Assembly (NCBI GenBank): GCA_910589415.1
Contig: OU342638.1
Location: 5,456,001-5,520,000, forward strand
DNA length: 64,000 nt
From: Malachius bipustulatus
Taxonomy: Eukaryota > Arthropoda > Insecta > Coleoptera > Melyridae
Direction: 5' to 3'
Under the pieces are notes generated by a model. It was not told the origin of the DNA. It made no database searches and saw only the letters and a program-made list of their open reading frames with translations. Each line of letters starts with the position of its first letter. The first letter of the stretch is position 1. This document shows positions 10,701 to 25,700 of the stretch, piece by piece. The position numbers and the translations under genes were made by a program.

Positions 10701-13700
10701 ATACTTTTTTTAAATATTTGGAAATATTCCTTTTTTAAAAGATTCATTTATTAAATCAAAGAAAATATTTGGAAAATTATTCAAAATTTGTTTGAAATTT
10801 TTTTGTGGGATTAAATCATAACCACTAGACATTTGTGGTTTCAAATTTTCTGCAAACATTTCATTATTTGTAATTTCAAATTAATAAAAACTACTTTGAT
10901 TTGGTGATTTGAATTTCATTAAAGCTAATCTTATATTTTCTGTTTCAATATTCGTTAAACTATTATTTGAAAATAGGTTAACAAAATAATTATTAAATAA
11001 ATTTGCAATTTCGACTTTTATCAGATATTATAGAATTATTATATTTTAAAATTCCTTCAATTAAATTATTATTCTTATCTTTTTGGGTTTTAATAAAATT
11101 CCAAATAGTTCTTGATTTATTTTTTGAATTAATAGTTTTGCTTTCTATGTAATTTTAGCAGTTTTTATAAATCTGATTAAAGTTTTTGAAAATTTTCAAT
11201 TCAGATAAACCAGAATTGAAAACAGATTTCTTATTAATTTGAATATTTGTAAAAAAATATCTAAGCATGTGCTACTAGACGAAGTTACTCTTGTTGGTTC
11301 ATTAATAATTTGATTTAGATTTAAGGACTTCATTAAATTCAGGAATTTTTTCTTGTGGTTATTTTTAATTTTGGGTAAGAAATCAATATTGAAATCTCCA
11401 CATAAAATTATTTATTTTTTTTTTTGCTGTAATTATTTAATTAATGAACTTTTTACAAACATGAAACATCAAACATCAAACAATATAAATATTAAAAAAA
11501 AATTATTGTTTGAACATAAATTTGTTAAAACAGTTTCTAGATTTAAAAAAAGTCAAATTTCTATTTAGACATGAATAAATGCACAAAATGAATATTTTCT
11601 TAAATTAAAGTTTTCAAAATTAAAAAAAAAAAATTTCATTTTCAGAAAGCCATGTTCAGATAAACAAATAATATCTGCTGTTTTTATATTAAATGAATAA
11701 ATTTGTATCAAAAAGGTCAAATTTTTTTAAAAATAATCCTTGAATATTTAAATGAATAATATTTCAATTTTCAATAACATTTGAAATTTTTGTTTTTGTT
11801 TTAAAAAATTATTTGAAATTTTTGATCATTTTAAATAATTTTTATTTAATTTAGGAAAATGAAATTTATTTATTAAAGAGCCTGTTGGCCAATTTTCCGG
11901 ATCTTTATATTTATCTTCAAGATTTATTGGAATTCCTACCTTAAATGAATTTATAACTTTTGATAATATCCTTATTCTTCGGATTTATAATTTCTACTGA
12001 ATAGTTTGCTTTTATTTTGTTGTTTAAAAATTCTAGTAAGTCTTCTTTTTTTGTGGTAGGTAGTTATAAATCTTGAAGCAAAGAACCAAATTTTTCTTGG
12101 AAGAGTAATTGTGTTATGTTTGCTACCTGATCCATGAAAAGACTTATTTTTAATTATATTAGTTTTTTCTGATTTAAATTCGTAATTGAATATGATTTTG
12201 TTTGTATTTTCATTATTTTCTTCATATTCAATAATATTAGCTTTGGTGGAAGTAGAGTTTGCAATATTATTTTCTCTGTTTTTTGGATTTCTTCTAACTA
12301 ATTTATCATCATTCATTTTTCTTAATAAGTTTACCAAATCAATATTCGAGTCTTTTAGAATATCTACTTTTCTTCCTAAATTTAATATACTTACTTGCTT
12401 TTAAACTATCGTTGCCTTCTAAAATACCATCAATTTCCTTCTTTATCGTGTCTTGAATTATTTTTGAAATTATGCCAGTAAAATTTATGTCTTCTAAAAA
12501 AAATTTCACTTCCATACCTATTGTTTATTGAGTTGAGTTTGACATTTTTTAATAAACTTCAAATTTATTGTTTATAAGTTACTGGGCGGAGTGCTAGAAC
12601 GCTAATTATTGATTTTAAATTGCAAATTTTGAAATTAGGGTGAATATTTTGAATGGTCTTTAATTTTTTATCAGTAATTAACTCTTCTAAAAGGGAGTAG
12701 AGTTTATTTCCAGCAATATCAGACCAACATTTTGATAATACAGGGCATTTTAAAATCAGTAATTATCTGGCAGATCTGTAATTATTAACGTTCTAGCACT
12801 CCACCGTCTCAATATTACAATATTATATTGGCCAATTTCAGTCTATACCAGTATATTTTCGTGTAGAAGAAACTTTAATAATTGTTTAGAACAACAAAGA
12901 ATCAAATAAATTTTTTCTTTAAAATCACTATTTTTAAATATAAAAGTTCAGAATAGAAAATACCGAATAGAGCATTGATTGAACTTTTTGACAATGTTTG
13001 TTTATTAACTTTTATATCATTAATTTCCAAGATATCATGGAAAATTTAATAAAATCACTTCTTATCTGCAAAATTTATAAAACAAAAAATGCAAAAAAAA
13101 ATATTACTAGAGATATCTGACCAAAAAAACTTGAGCAATTTAATTTTTTTTTTGTAAAAGGACTGCGCAGAATCCTTTTTGGAATTGTCTCCCAGTTAAA
13201 TTTGATGTAACTTTGGGGATGACCTCTGAAGATGGATTTTTTCTTTCATAAACTCAAGCATGTATTCTTAAATATTGGCCCCCTAATTGTTTTATAAAGA
13301 AATCTTGGACGGGCATTTGTTAAGATTGAAAAGCTAATTCTGTTGATGTAATTACATTCTGAATCTGTTGAGCTATCTTCGAGAAAATCGGGAAAAAGTT
13401 TTCAGTTTGTAGTGTCATTTTTGTAATTTTTGACGTTTTTAGATAATTGTTTAGAGATAATAATTATGTTTGCTTGTGAGATCAATCAACCTTATTTATG
13501 TTAGAAAATTTAAAGTTTACAGTGTCATAACTGTTAATGTGTGTAATTACTATTTCATTATTTGTTTAAGCTATAAACTAATGTTAATTGAGTTCACTGT
13601 TTTTGTAATAAAACCAAAACTAATGTTAAAGAAGATTAGGTCTAGATTACTTTTTACTCAACTTTATATCTATGAACTTATTTTTTCTTGAACTGTCCAC

Positions 13701-16700
13701 AGTACTTCATTATTTAGGTACATATTTTCTAAGTGCCTGAACTTTACAAAACACTTTCAACTCTAGAACGCTCACATGTTGGTCATTTTGCCGCCAACCT
13801 TGTATTTTCCCCCTTCTACTATTATTCGACCTACAAATCTGACTTATGGTCATTGGTCTTCCTGAAATGCACTGATTACTCAATAATTGAAAGTGAGATT
13901 TAATAGGAGGGTGTCGTTTTTAATGGAAATATTGGCTAATTGGTCGTTTTGGCTGGTGAGCGAGATTTTAATGAAATTCTGGAATATGAGATTATTTGTC
14001 CAGATGTTCATGCTTTCAATAATGATATCGATAATGGCAGTAATGAATACTTTTTTAGGTAGGCTTGACATTTTTTATAAAGGATAGAATCTGACCAAAA
14101 CTGAAAAGCCACCATGTCGTATCACATAATATTGTCATCATTTAAAATAGTAAAACGTTATAAATTGTAGATATTTTAACTAAAATAAGTACAGCTTAAG
14201 TTAGCATTGCTTTTTGCTTTAATTATATCATTGCTGTCACTTTGTGTTATTTCCAGGACCGGGTTATATTATTATTCAATTTTTAATTTTGAAAGAAAAG
14301 TTCACTCTGCAAATTTTTGCAGACTGAATGATAAATCAAATTGCTCAATTAAATTGAACAGAAGGTTATAAAAAATTATTAGAAATGTTTTATTACATTA
14401 AAATTTCATGTCAATGAATTATTATTTCTTATTGTGATTTTTTTTTCACATTATGTATGTTTTCATTCTTACGTAATTTTAATTATCTACATGGATCATT
14501 AGAGATTTCTATTTTTTTTAAGCAACTGTACACTGTTACCTAGCATTCGATCGCCGTTCTGTAAACTTAGTAATTCCAGGACCGGCTTAAGAAAAATTCA
14601 TTTCGAAGTCTGAGGAGAGTTAGTACTTAAGTGTTCACCCTGTATGCGGTAAAAACCAAATTTAAATTAAGTACATAAGAATGAAAACATACAAAATTAA
14701 TTATCTGTATGCCAACTACGAGTTAAGTCGTATTACGCTTTTGTTGAACTCTAAGCCCTACAATTATTGTGGGAATTTTCACTATTTAGGAACGTTACCA
14801 CCAATTGAATAGAAAGAGCGACCAACTAAACCTTGCCGAGTCTGTACAAGGTTATATTGATATTGATAATGAGGGTGTCAGATGCGCTGCGACCTATTAC
14901 AGATCTATTGTGCCCCCTCTTCTCTGCTTCTTTTGAGTATATTCCCTTCATTGAAGCAGCCTCTCCAACTCCGCTTCCCTTAGGAATTTCAGGATTTGAA
15001 GGGAATCAAGGCCGGGCAGATCCCCCCCCCCCCAAATCATGGAAGAAATACGAATGAAAATTTGGTCTTCTCAAGCTACAACACCAAGTTCAGGTCATGG
15101 AATAGAGGAGGTGGCTTTAGAGGAAGATATAATTCTACTAGAAATGCATATAATGGAAATAGAGGAAAAGGAAATTTCAGTGGTAATATAAGTCATCCAG
15201 GAGGAAGTAGTAGTGAGGTGAGTCAAGGTGGAAACTATAACAGAAGTAATTCAAATCAAAGTGAAAGTTTTAAATTCAAATGTCATGGATGTGGAAAATT
15301 AGGCCATAAAAGATCTGAATGTTTCCAGAATCCATGGAATCAGCAACGTAGAAGAAGTGAATCTAACTTTACCGCAACTACTCAGCATCAAGAAGAGTCT
15401 GTTTTATTTATCTCTACGACTGAAAATGAAAACGAAATGAAGAATTTTGCAGGAATCACACTGAATAATACAATTAGTTTTATTGTAGACAGCGGTGCTA
15501 CAAATCATTTGGTTGGAACAAATTTTAGTAAATTTCTAAATAATGAAAGTAAATCAAATATGTAGGTATAGCCAATGAAGATATAAAAATGGAAGCAACA
15601 AAACAAGGAGATATTTATGCAAAAACAGACTGTGACAATTAAAAATGTATGAGCGTTTTCAGACCTAATGACACGATACCGACACGACACAGGCAACTAT
15701 ATCAGAGCATGCAAAAATGTATTATTGCAATTATTGCAATAATACATTTTTGCATGCTCCGATAGTTGCCTGTGTCGTGTCGGTATCGTGTCGTCTAGGT
15801 CTGAAAACGCTCTATGGGTGTGTGACAAGTTGTTTTATAATTTATTATCGATTAGAAGATTAGAAGCAAATGGTCTGCAAGTAAATTTTAGAGATAAGAA
15901 GGTTTTTATTATGAGAGACAATGAAGTAATATTAGAAAGAGGCATGAAAAGTGATTTATATGTTGTTAATTTGAAGATAATCTCGAAGGACAAAAAGAAA
16001 GACGATTATAATTATGTTGGTTCTGCTATAGAAAATAAAATGTTTTTACACCGAAAAATGGGACATTCATCAAGATATCCAGCTCCAGGATTGTGTGAAG
16101 TATGTATTCAATCAAAACAAAGTAAGCTGCCATTCATTGATACACCGGAAGAGAAGAAAGCAAAAAGAATTTTACAAGTAATATCAGCTGACGTTTGTGG
16201 ACCGATAACTCCAACAACATATAATGGTGAGAGATATCTTGTTATATACATTCATTGATCATTATTCTCATTTTTGTGTATGTTATTTGATAAAGAACAA
16301 AAATGAAGTCTTTGAAAATTTTTAAAATTTTAATAATATGATTGAAGCAAAATTTTGTACAAAAATTGAAAAACTTAGATGCGATAATGGAGGAGAATTT
16401 ACTGGAAATGATTTTAAACGATTTTGTGAAGAGAAAGGAATTCAGATACAATACACAGTCAGTTACACTCCACAGCAAAATGGAGTTGCAGAAAGATATA
16501 ATAGAACCGTTATGGAAATGGCGAGATGTTTGATTTTTGATTCTAACCTAGACAAAAATCTCTGGGGTGAGGCAGTTAGAACCTCGGTTTTCTTAATAAA
16601 TAGATTAGAGACAAAAACTTTACCAAAAGGAAAAACACCGGCAGAAATATGGTATAATGAAAAACCTGATCTTGATAAAATTAAATTATTTGGATGTAGT

Positions 16701-19700
16701 GCATATAATTTGATTCCAAAGGAATTTAGAGGAAAATTAGATAAACATTGTGAAAAATTGAAAATGATAGGAATGCAAATAACGGTTACAGACTGTGGAA
16801 TGAAGCTAAACAGAAAGTGGTCCATGCAAGAAATGTTATTTTTGATGAAAAGAATGAAAAGTGTCAGTTACGAATAAATAATGTTGAAAGTTTATTGGAA
16901 GAGGAAGAAGATGAAAATGTGTTACAAGAATATCAAGAGGAAGATAATGAGAAATGTAATATGAAAATGCAAGATAAGAATTTGTTTGAAGAAAATGTTC
17001 AGAACATTAAAGAAACAAAAGTCGGAGAACTAACCGAAGAAAAAAGAAATCGAAGAAAACCCAAATATCTTGAAGATTATGAGTTAGATGATGATAACGT
17101 CTTATTTGCAGCCTTATCAGTAGGAAACTTACCATCTGAATTACCAAAATCCCAATGTGAAGCCTTAAAACAAGATGAAGACTGGAAAAATGCTGTAGAA
17201 GATGAACTCAACTCGTTAAAGGAAAATGAAACATTGGAATTAGTACCTCGTCCGGAGAATGAGAGGATTATCGATTCAAAGTGGGTGTTTTCAGAAAAAT
17301 TAGTGAATGGAAAATTGATAAAAAAGGCAAGACTAGTAGCACGTGGTTTTAATCAAAGTGTTGCACCAAGAAGTGGCAAGAATGGTTGCATTGAGATTAC
17401 TGTTATCACTATACTTAGATATGGATTTGGATGGAAGTTCTCCAATTAGATGTGAAATGTGCTTTTCTCTATGGAATGAATATTAGAAGAACCTGTATTT
17501 ATGGAATTACCAGAAGGACTAGAATCGGTGAAGTCTAACTCAGGTTTAGTATGTAAACTTAAGAAGTCGTTGTATGAACTTAAAAATTCTTCAAAATGTT
17601 GGAATTCTTTGTTAAATGAAACTTTGTTGAATTTGGATTTACACAGGTCTAAAAAGGATCATTGTTTATACTTTAATAAGGACACTTATATTTTAGTCTA
17701 TGTAGATGATATAATATCATTTTCAAAATATCATGCAAACCTAAAGTTAATTAAAGAAAAATTATCTAACTTACCTATTTAAAGTGAAGGAATTTAAAAA
17801 TAAAAATATTATTTTTCTGGGATAAGAAATAGAGAAAGTAAATGATGTTCTTAATATTTCACAGAAATCATTAATTGAAAAAGTTTTACGAAAATGCAAT
17901 ATGTATGAATGTAAACCATGTGAAATTCCCATGCAACCTAAATTACAGTTAAACTTGAAAAAATTATCTGAATTTGAAAATAAAAATAATGTACCATATA
18001 GAGAGTTAGTTGGTTGTCTTATGTATATCATGTTAGGATCTCGACCAGATTTATGTTACTCGATCACATATTTTAGTCAATTCCAAAATAATTTTACCAT
18101 TGAGCATTGGAATTATTTAAAGAATATTGTACGATATTTAAAAGAGACTGAAACTTATGGTCTGAATTATGTTAAAAATGAAACTTTTGTTGTGAAACTT
18201 AATGCATATGTAGATTCTGATTTTGCAAATGATGTATTAGATAGAAAGAGTGGCAATTATGCAGGGTGTTAGTTAAGTACGGGGCCAAACTTCAAGGGGT
18301 GCTTCCTTGAGTGATTTTAAGAAGAAAAGTTCAATTCGGTCCGTTCAAGAAAAGGGTCCGAAAATGCGTATTTTTCAAGATACAGGGTGTCAAACTTAAA
18401 AAAAAAAATTCGAATGTTCGTGAATATCTCCAAACTCTTTCAATCAATTTTGTTGAAATTTGGCAGTTCTGTTTGTAATAACAAGAGGGTAATTTAGCCC
18501 CAATTAGATTAAAATTATTAATTCCAGTGGTCCCGGAAGACAGTCTAACTAATATTTTTGATTAAAAAATTGGGCGCCACTGACTTTTTTTTTAATTTTG
18601 TATTTTTTTCGAATTAAGCAACTAGAATTACAACTATTTTATCTCTTGAGTTTTTTTCATATCTTGCTTTGTTTTCGAGAAAAAAAAATAAAAGTTTGAC
18701 ACCCTGTATCTTGAAAAATATGCATTTTCGGACCCATGTTTATTTGAACTTTTCTTCTTAAAATCAATCAAGGAAGCACCCCTTGGAGTTTGACCCCGTA
18801 CTTAACTAACACCCTGTATACATCCGCAGCTCCTACAGTTTCACTATGGCACCTATATAGGTGTGGAGAACATACCTATAGTAACACCAACAAGGTATTC
18901 ATTTGCTTTGCAAATGAAAGGGAAGGCCACAAAACGGCTTTAAAAACCAATTTTGAGAGTGCAAAGAAAGTACGGTCCTGACACAAGCGCGGAGTAAATA
19001 GCACTAGTCTCGATGTAATTAAGGATCCACTTACGACACAATGCGAGCCAAACGCTTCCAAACGTATACAGTCCCGTATTCGCATCATATCCGCTTTTTC
19101 ATATCGTGAAAAGACCACAGGGATTGATGTTACGATTTTTTGAATATAAATGCAAAATAAATGCAAAATTCAAAATAAAAACCGTGCTACTGTTAATTTC
19201 GAAGATTTTCCTTGCCCTGAAAGTGAAAAAAAAATTAGAAATTCGACCGTAGTGCCAAAGAGGCCTTAGTTGTGACCTTAATATTAGTTTGAAATGGCTG
19301 TTTTTAGCGTCTTACCCACCCAGCACCCCTATTTCGCTCCTCGGTCCTCCCGAAAAAATTGATGAAACTTAGGAGCCGCGGATGTATATAATCACCGAAA
19401 GAGTATTTCCGGGTTTGTCATAAAATTTAATTTCAATGTATTATTGTGAAGAAGTAAAAAGCAAAATATTGTAGCACTGTCGAGTGCTGAAGCAGAGTAT
19501 TTAGCTTTAAGTTCTTGTATTGTTGAGGGAATGTTTTTAGGTCAGTTATTAACTGAGATTTTAAATGTACCTAATGAAAATATTTTTCCTATTTTTGTGT
19601 TAGAAGTGTTAGAAATGTAAAAGAGCGTTAGCGGTGTTTAGTAATAATTGTTAAGTTTTCTGTGTGGCGTAAATGTCATATTGTTAATCACAGAAACATG

Positions 19701-22700
19701 TTAATAAAGAATAAGAATAATCTCCTCGTGTATGGTGGATGTTAAAAATGAAAATGTAACTTGAGTTTTATAAATGTTTTGATAAATAATGAATAGAACG
19801 TTGTTGTTGTTATTATAATTGGAACAAGTGTGGTGTCATGTAAAGCAGGTACAGGTTCAAAGTAAAACTCGGGATAGGTACAGTATTCCAGTAAAAGTAA
19901 AAATCTATCAGGTTATGGGTCCAGGCACTCCAGTCGATCCAGCGTATTTTTAATCCTGTACTTGTGTAAAAACTTTAAAAACTAAAAAGTCAACTAAAAC
20001 CAGGTTCGAAGAATTAAATCAGATAACAAAATTAACAAACAAAGAAAACTACAAGTTATGGAAATTTCAAGTGAATATCACATTAAAAGCTTATGGGTTA
20101 TTCGAAATTGTAAATACGAAATGACGCAAAGGAACAAAGAATAATTACTTCAACAATATCAGCTACGTGTCTAACTCATCTTTTAGATTGCACATCAAGT
20201 AAAGAAATGTATGAAAAACTGCAGAAAATTTATGAAGGTGATTCCGAGCAACTAAAATGCAAGTTGATGCAGGAGTTTTTTAATTTTGCATACAAGAAAG
20301 ACACTAATATTTCTGAATTTATTAGTGATATACAAAATTTAGTATTTAAACTAAAAACGCTTGACAGCAATATAACTGATGACATGGTTATGTCTATGTC
20401 AAAAATTTTATCTGCTCTTCCAGAAAAATACAGATATTTTACCAGTGCATGGGAATCAACCAGTAAAGAAGACAAAACACTAATTTATTTTCGAGACTTC
20501 TTCGTGAAGAAAATTTGACCATCCATGAAGGTAATTTGTTCTTAAATGAATAAATAAAAACACTCAAATAAATAAATAATAAATCAGATAATGAAGAAAT
20601 TCAGAGAAACAGATATTATAATGGATACCACAGGGGCGAGTTTAAGAACTGGCAGCAGCGCGGTAGAAATTTAACACTTCTTAAGATTGTAAAAGCCGTA
20701 GGGGAGATAAAATTCCTTCAATACATAAAGAACCTGCTGACATGAATATTGACACCAATCCTGGTAAATTAATGAGGGCAACATTTGTTTACGATTAGTG
20801 ACTTTGTAAATAAAATATCTTTTAGGAATAGGTAGATAGGAGCTCCCAGGACTCTGACAACAGCGGTGCCACATTTAATTCAACTTAAAACAATTTCTTT
20901 CAATTTATTTATTTGGTTAATTTCTTTAAACGAATTTATTTGGTTTCTGATTTTGGTTTCTTTTAGTTTTTTTATTTTTCAGTTTGGTAAATTGCTAAAT
21001 TTAATTGATGTCATGAACTTTGCAGTTAAAATTAACTTGGTTTTTGATTTTTATGTTGCGATAAATGAGTTTCTTTCGAACCTTGGGTTGTTGAACTTAT
21101 GAACACTGAAATAAGATCTACCCATCTCCAAATCAACTTCAATTTGTTCCTCATTGGGAATATGACAACGAATACTTTACAACTGACTGACTTCTTCACA
21201 AACTGTTGCATCTACACTCTAAAAGGTTAGCTGTTAGGGGAAAATATTTCGTACGTAGAGTCGGTGGAGCACTTCTTCGAGCGGGTGACTCTGTAAACAC
21301 GCTGCATACATACGTACAAGTCTCGAATAGTAGGGAGGAGTATGGTCTGTGTAATGGTTTGGCGTTTAATGTTGTTTTTTGGAAAGCATTCACGTCCTGC
21401 AAATTTTACATTTCGAAAGCAAAACAAGGTGGATCTGTTTCAAAGAGTTGTTTTGGTTAACATAACAGAATTAAGGTAAAATGAGGTATAAACAGGTGTG
21501 ATAAACTGAAGGTATGAAACAATGATAAACAAAATAAGGTAAACAGGTATGACAAGCCTGAAGGTATAAACAATTTAAGGTAAACAGGTGTGAGAGGCCT
21601 GAAGGTAAACAAATAAAATATAAACAGGTATGACAAACCTGCACGGAGGTATAAAACGATTATAAACAATTTAGGTAAACAGGTCTCACAAACCTGAGGT
21701 CTAAATAAACGATTATAACTGTTAACCAAACTACTACTTTGAACAACCATTTCACGTGTGTATTGGTTTTGGAACGCAACTCGATCGAAACTCTGAAATC
21801 TGGCAACAAGGTAAACTTACGTTTACCTTGAAGCAAAACCAGCAAGTGAGGTCCCGTTAGTTGACCCACTCACGATAAGGGAAACACGATCAGAACTACG
21901 CAAAGGGTTAAAAACAGAGAACACTGTTGTCTGGGTGTGTGAGGTCCGCCCCCTAATTAAAACTTGGTTTTTGTAGCTACAAAACTGAATATTTAACATA
22001 AGGTAAAATGAAATATTTAAGTTAGAATAAAATAAAATATTTAAGGTAGTCTAGTTCATTGTAAGGGATGAACTGGTATTCAGTTTGAAAATGGATGAAA
22101 CGTAATACCAATTCATTCTGATGTGACTTAATAAAAAGTGCAAGTTCTGATAATACATGTATTAAACTTAGTTTGCTTTTATTTCTCGACTCCTTTCTCA
22201 TGCATACCCTATCCATCGAATTTAAGGGTTAACTACAATCATGGCACAACAACCGAAAAAGGATTCCTAGTCACGTCTTTGACGATCACAGCAAATGGGG
22301 GGAGGGGGGGGGGTTTACAGTAGGTACTTATGCACTTCCTGTTTAGTCCTGTTCCGATTCAATTTTAGTCAATTCTAAACTCTCCAACCGTGAGCATCAA
22401 ATTATTTTTAGTAGGTACATATGTACGTTTCTATTGGGCATTTTCCGTGCTAAGCAGGTTTGTTTCCGGTTTAGACAGTTGTTGTTGTTTAAGCCGGAAA
22501 CCTGTATAAGACGGAGCGTTTCCGGATTATCCAGGTTTAACTGTATATTCAAAACCAGTATTCGATTCTCTATTCAGATGATTTTTCAGATTCAAAATTG
22601 GTTGAGAAATAACCAAGAAAAGGTTCATCAAGGTGGTAATGACTTTTTATCTAAACTTTCTCTGAATGACTTTAGCTGTCAAAATTTATCAATATTTTGG

Positions 22701-25700
22701 TCATAGTTTTCAATGAGCAGGTCACAGTCATCATTAAGGTTCATGACAAAGTGCTTTGTCTCTTGTTTAATTTTTTAAAATTTCCCAATAAATCAGAATT
22801 ATTAAATAAATTGTTTGGACTTTAATTATAATAATAACTATCACCTGCCAGTTAAAAACTATGACTAAATATTGATAAATTGTGACAGCAAAAGTCATCC
22901 AGAGAAAGTTAAGATAAAAAGTCATGACCACCTGGATGAACTTTTTCTCGGTTGTTTCTCAACCAATTTTGAATCTGAAAAATCATCTGAATAGACAATC
23001 GAATACTGGTTTTTAATATACAAAAATTTATACAGGGTGCTATTCACTTTTTTAAGGGTGGGGGCTGTAACTTAGGGGATGTTGGAGTGGGGGTTGTTTT
23101 CATGCTGTCATGTTATACAGCTTGAAAAATTATAATAATATGCCTTTTATTCGGCTCGATTATCTCAACCTGTATATGAGATATGGCCTGGTCAATTAAG
23201 TCTGGGACACCCGGTATATGCTCCTGTAGCAAGGTTGACGACCATTAGAGTACTTCTTTCTTTATATTTAGACTTTGATTTACTCGTTCAGCAGTTAGAT
23301 GTAAAGTCTACTTTTCTTTATGGATCTCTTAGTGAACCTGTATACATACAGTAGAAGCTCGATTATCCGAAGTAATGTGGACCGAACCCATTTCGGATAA
23401 GTGAAAGTTCGGATAATACGGAGTTTTTTACGAATATATAAAATAATGTAGGCAGGTAAGTTACATGACTTTTTATTGTTAAAAACAACTCAACATAGTA
23501 ATAAATCTTCGTAATCAAATAAAAACATACATATTTGTGTACATATCTATATATGTACATATTACAATTTCGGATAATGCGGAGTATTTGAAGGCGCGCG
23601 TTTCGGATAACGCGGATGACTTGATTTTTCGTACAAATTTCGGATACGGACCACGATCGTTCCGGATAAAGCGGCGGTTTTAAAAATCAATTTTGTTCCG
23701 GATAAAGCGGATTCCGGATAATCGCGATCCGGATAATCGAGCTTCTACTGTATATGTATCTGCCAGAAGGTTTGGTAAGTGAAAATAAAAATTTAGTATG
23801 CAAGCCTAAAAGGGCGCTGTATGGCCTTAAAGAAGCAAGTAAATGTTGGTATGAACTTTTAAACATTATGTTAAAAGGTTTAGGTTTCGAAAGATCCAAA
23901 AAGTATTTCATGTCTATATTATAAGAATTTCATATTTTTATTAGTATATGTGGATGATCTTGTTTTATTTGCAAAACATGAGAAATATATCAATTTTTTG
24001 AAAGAAAAGTTATCAGAACGTTTTAAAATAAATAAATTTTGCAATGATAATAAAATAATTTTTTTAGGACTAGAAATTGTAAAAAGAAATGATGAACTCT
24101 TTATCAGTCAAAAGGATTTAATTAACAAAATATTGATAAAATTTGGTATGAATGATTGTAAAACAAGTAATCTGCCTATTGAACCGAAACTTTACCTAAA
24201 ATTTCATGAGAAGCAAGATGTTAATAATAAATCTGACCTAAATAATAAAATGTATCCTTACCGTGAGTTAATTGGCTCCTTAATGTATGTAATGCTAGGT
24301 TCCAGACCAGATTTAAATTTTTGTGTCACCTACTTCAGTCAATTTGAAAATTGTTACACAAAAGAACATTTTAATTTGAAAAATGTTTTACGCTATTTAA
24401 AGAAAACTGAAAATTATAGACTAAAATTTACAAAAAGAGTAAATCCTAACATTTCTTTAGTCTCTTTTGTCAACTCAGATTTCGCAAACGACAGAAATGA
24501 CAGAAAAAGCATGAGTGGATTTTTAATAAGAATGAACGTAAATGTTGTTTTCTGCAAAACTAAGAAACAAAATATTGTGGCTCTTTCTAGTACAGAGTCA
24601 GAGTTCGTTGCTCTCGCTTCATGTTATAATGGAAAGTTTGTTTTTATCTCAACTTCTTTCTGAGATTTTAAATATTAATGTAGAACCTATAACCACAGAA
24701 TAGATACAATCAGAAGCTAAACTCGCCGGCGGCGCCTTTGATCTTTTAGAGTCAAGCCACACCTCTAGCGGCCATTGCTTCAGAGTAGAAACGCAGGCCC
24801 GCCACCAGCCCGCCACAGAATAGGTACAATTCTATTCTGTGGGCCCGCATTCAAAACTAATGAAAGCTCATCTCAAATCATGGCGGATCTCTATGCGCCG
24901 AGTAGATGCGCCAACTCTGTATTTTTATTGAAGTTTATATTCTGATTGTACCTATTCTGTGCTATATTATTGCCCGTATTCACAAACGATAATTTCCTAA
25001 ATAATTACGTAATTAATTATATGAGTGAGATGGAGATATGCGGTTTTTTTTGCAACAGAATGAGATGGGGATAATTGATTACATAATTATTTAGGAAATT
25101 ATCGTTTGTGAATACGGGCATATGTATAATATATAATGAAGATAATCAATCGTGCATAAAAATATCATCAACATTAGAAACGAAAAGATCAAAGCACATT
25201 GATGTTGAATTTCATTTTGTCAAAGATTGTGTATTAAATAAAAAGGTTAAACTATTGTATTTATCAACACACGAACAAGTGGCCGATATATTTACAAAGC
25301 CTTTAGCGATTCCTAAGTTTAAATATTTTAGGGATAAGTTAAATTTATCTGAATTTTGAAGATAATATATTTTTGTAAACCTTTTGTAACAATGCAGAAT
25401 TGTGGGGGAGTATGAACATTGTTAATTATTAAGTAAATGACCACTTCTGCACTGGGTTACAAAGCGTACTTCCTGTTGTTGTTCTACAGGGTGAGTTTTT
25501 TTCAATGTTTAGTACAGGGATCTCGTAAACTACTGCAGTTAGAGGAACGGTTAAATGGGGAAAGTAGTGCAGTTTTATGAGGTTAATTCGAAACAGCTTT
25601 TGTTTTTTTGAAAATCTCCATGGCTTCCTAGATATTTAACATAAAGTAAATTCCGCGAATTTCTTTACACCGATATAGCAGTCTTATTATTGGGATTAGA

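Larger units (their letters stand above)
18252..19396. mobile_element. Composite insertion with exact 8-bp target duplication in Copia A RNase H
   Basis: GAAAGAGT occurs at 18244-18251 and again at 19397-19404, and the RNase H reading continues across (DRKS then RKSISGF). The outer ends form a weak inverted repeat, GGCAATTAT against GGTGATTAT. An 8-bp duplication points to a hAT-type integration. Almost all of the insert consists of two other TIR elements in tandem (18262-18816 and 18821-19384). Confidence 0.65.
14990..19597 (+). mobile_element. Copia retrotransposon A, 5'-truncated and interrupted by insertions
   Basis: Gag end, protease, integrase, RT and RNase H follow each other on the plus strand in Copia order. 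Two younger insertions split it (15651-15812 and 18252-19396). It lacks a 5' LTR and the first part of gag. Its RNase H is cut off at 19597, exactly where the next Copia LTR starts, so the next element probably inserted into it. Many frameshifts; inactive. Confidence 0.88.

Noticed and set aside
13741..13830. CTAGAACGCT and CCGCCAACC as a transposon end related to 12582-12808
   Set aside because: Only about 10 bp are shared and no inverse partner was found.
13880..14087. Overlapping open frames on both strands
   Set aside because: Mutually antisense, AT-rich and without domain similarity.
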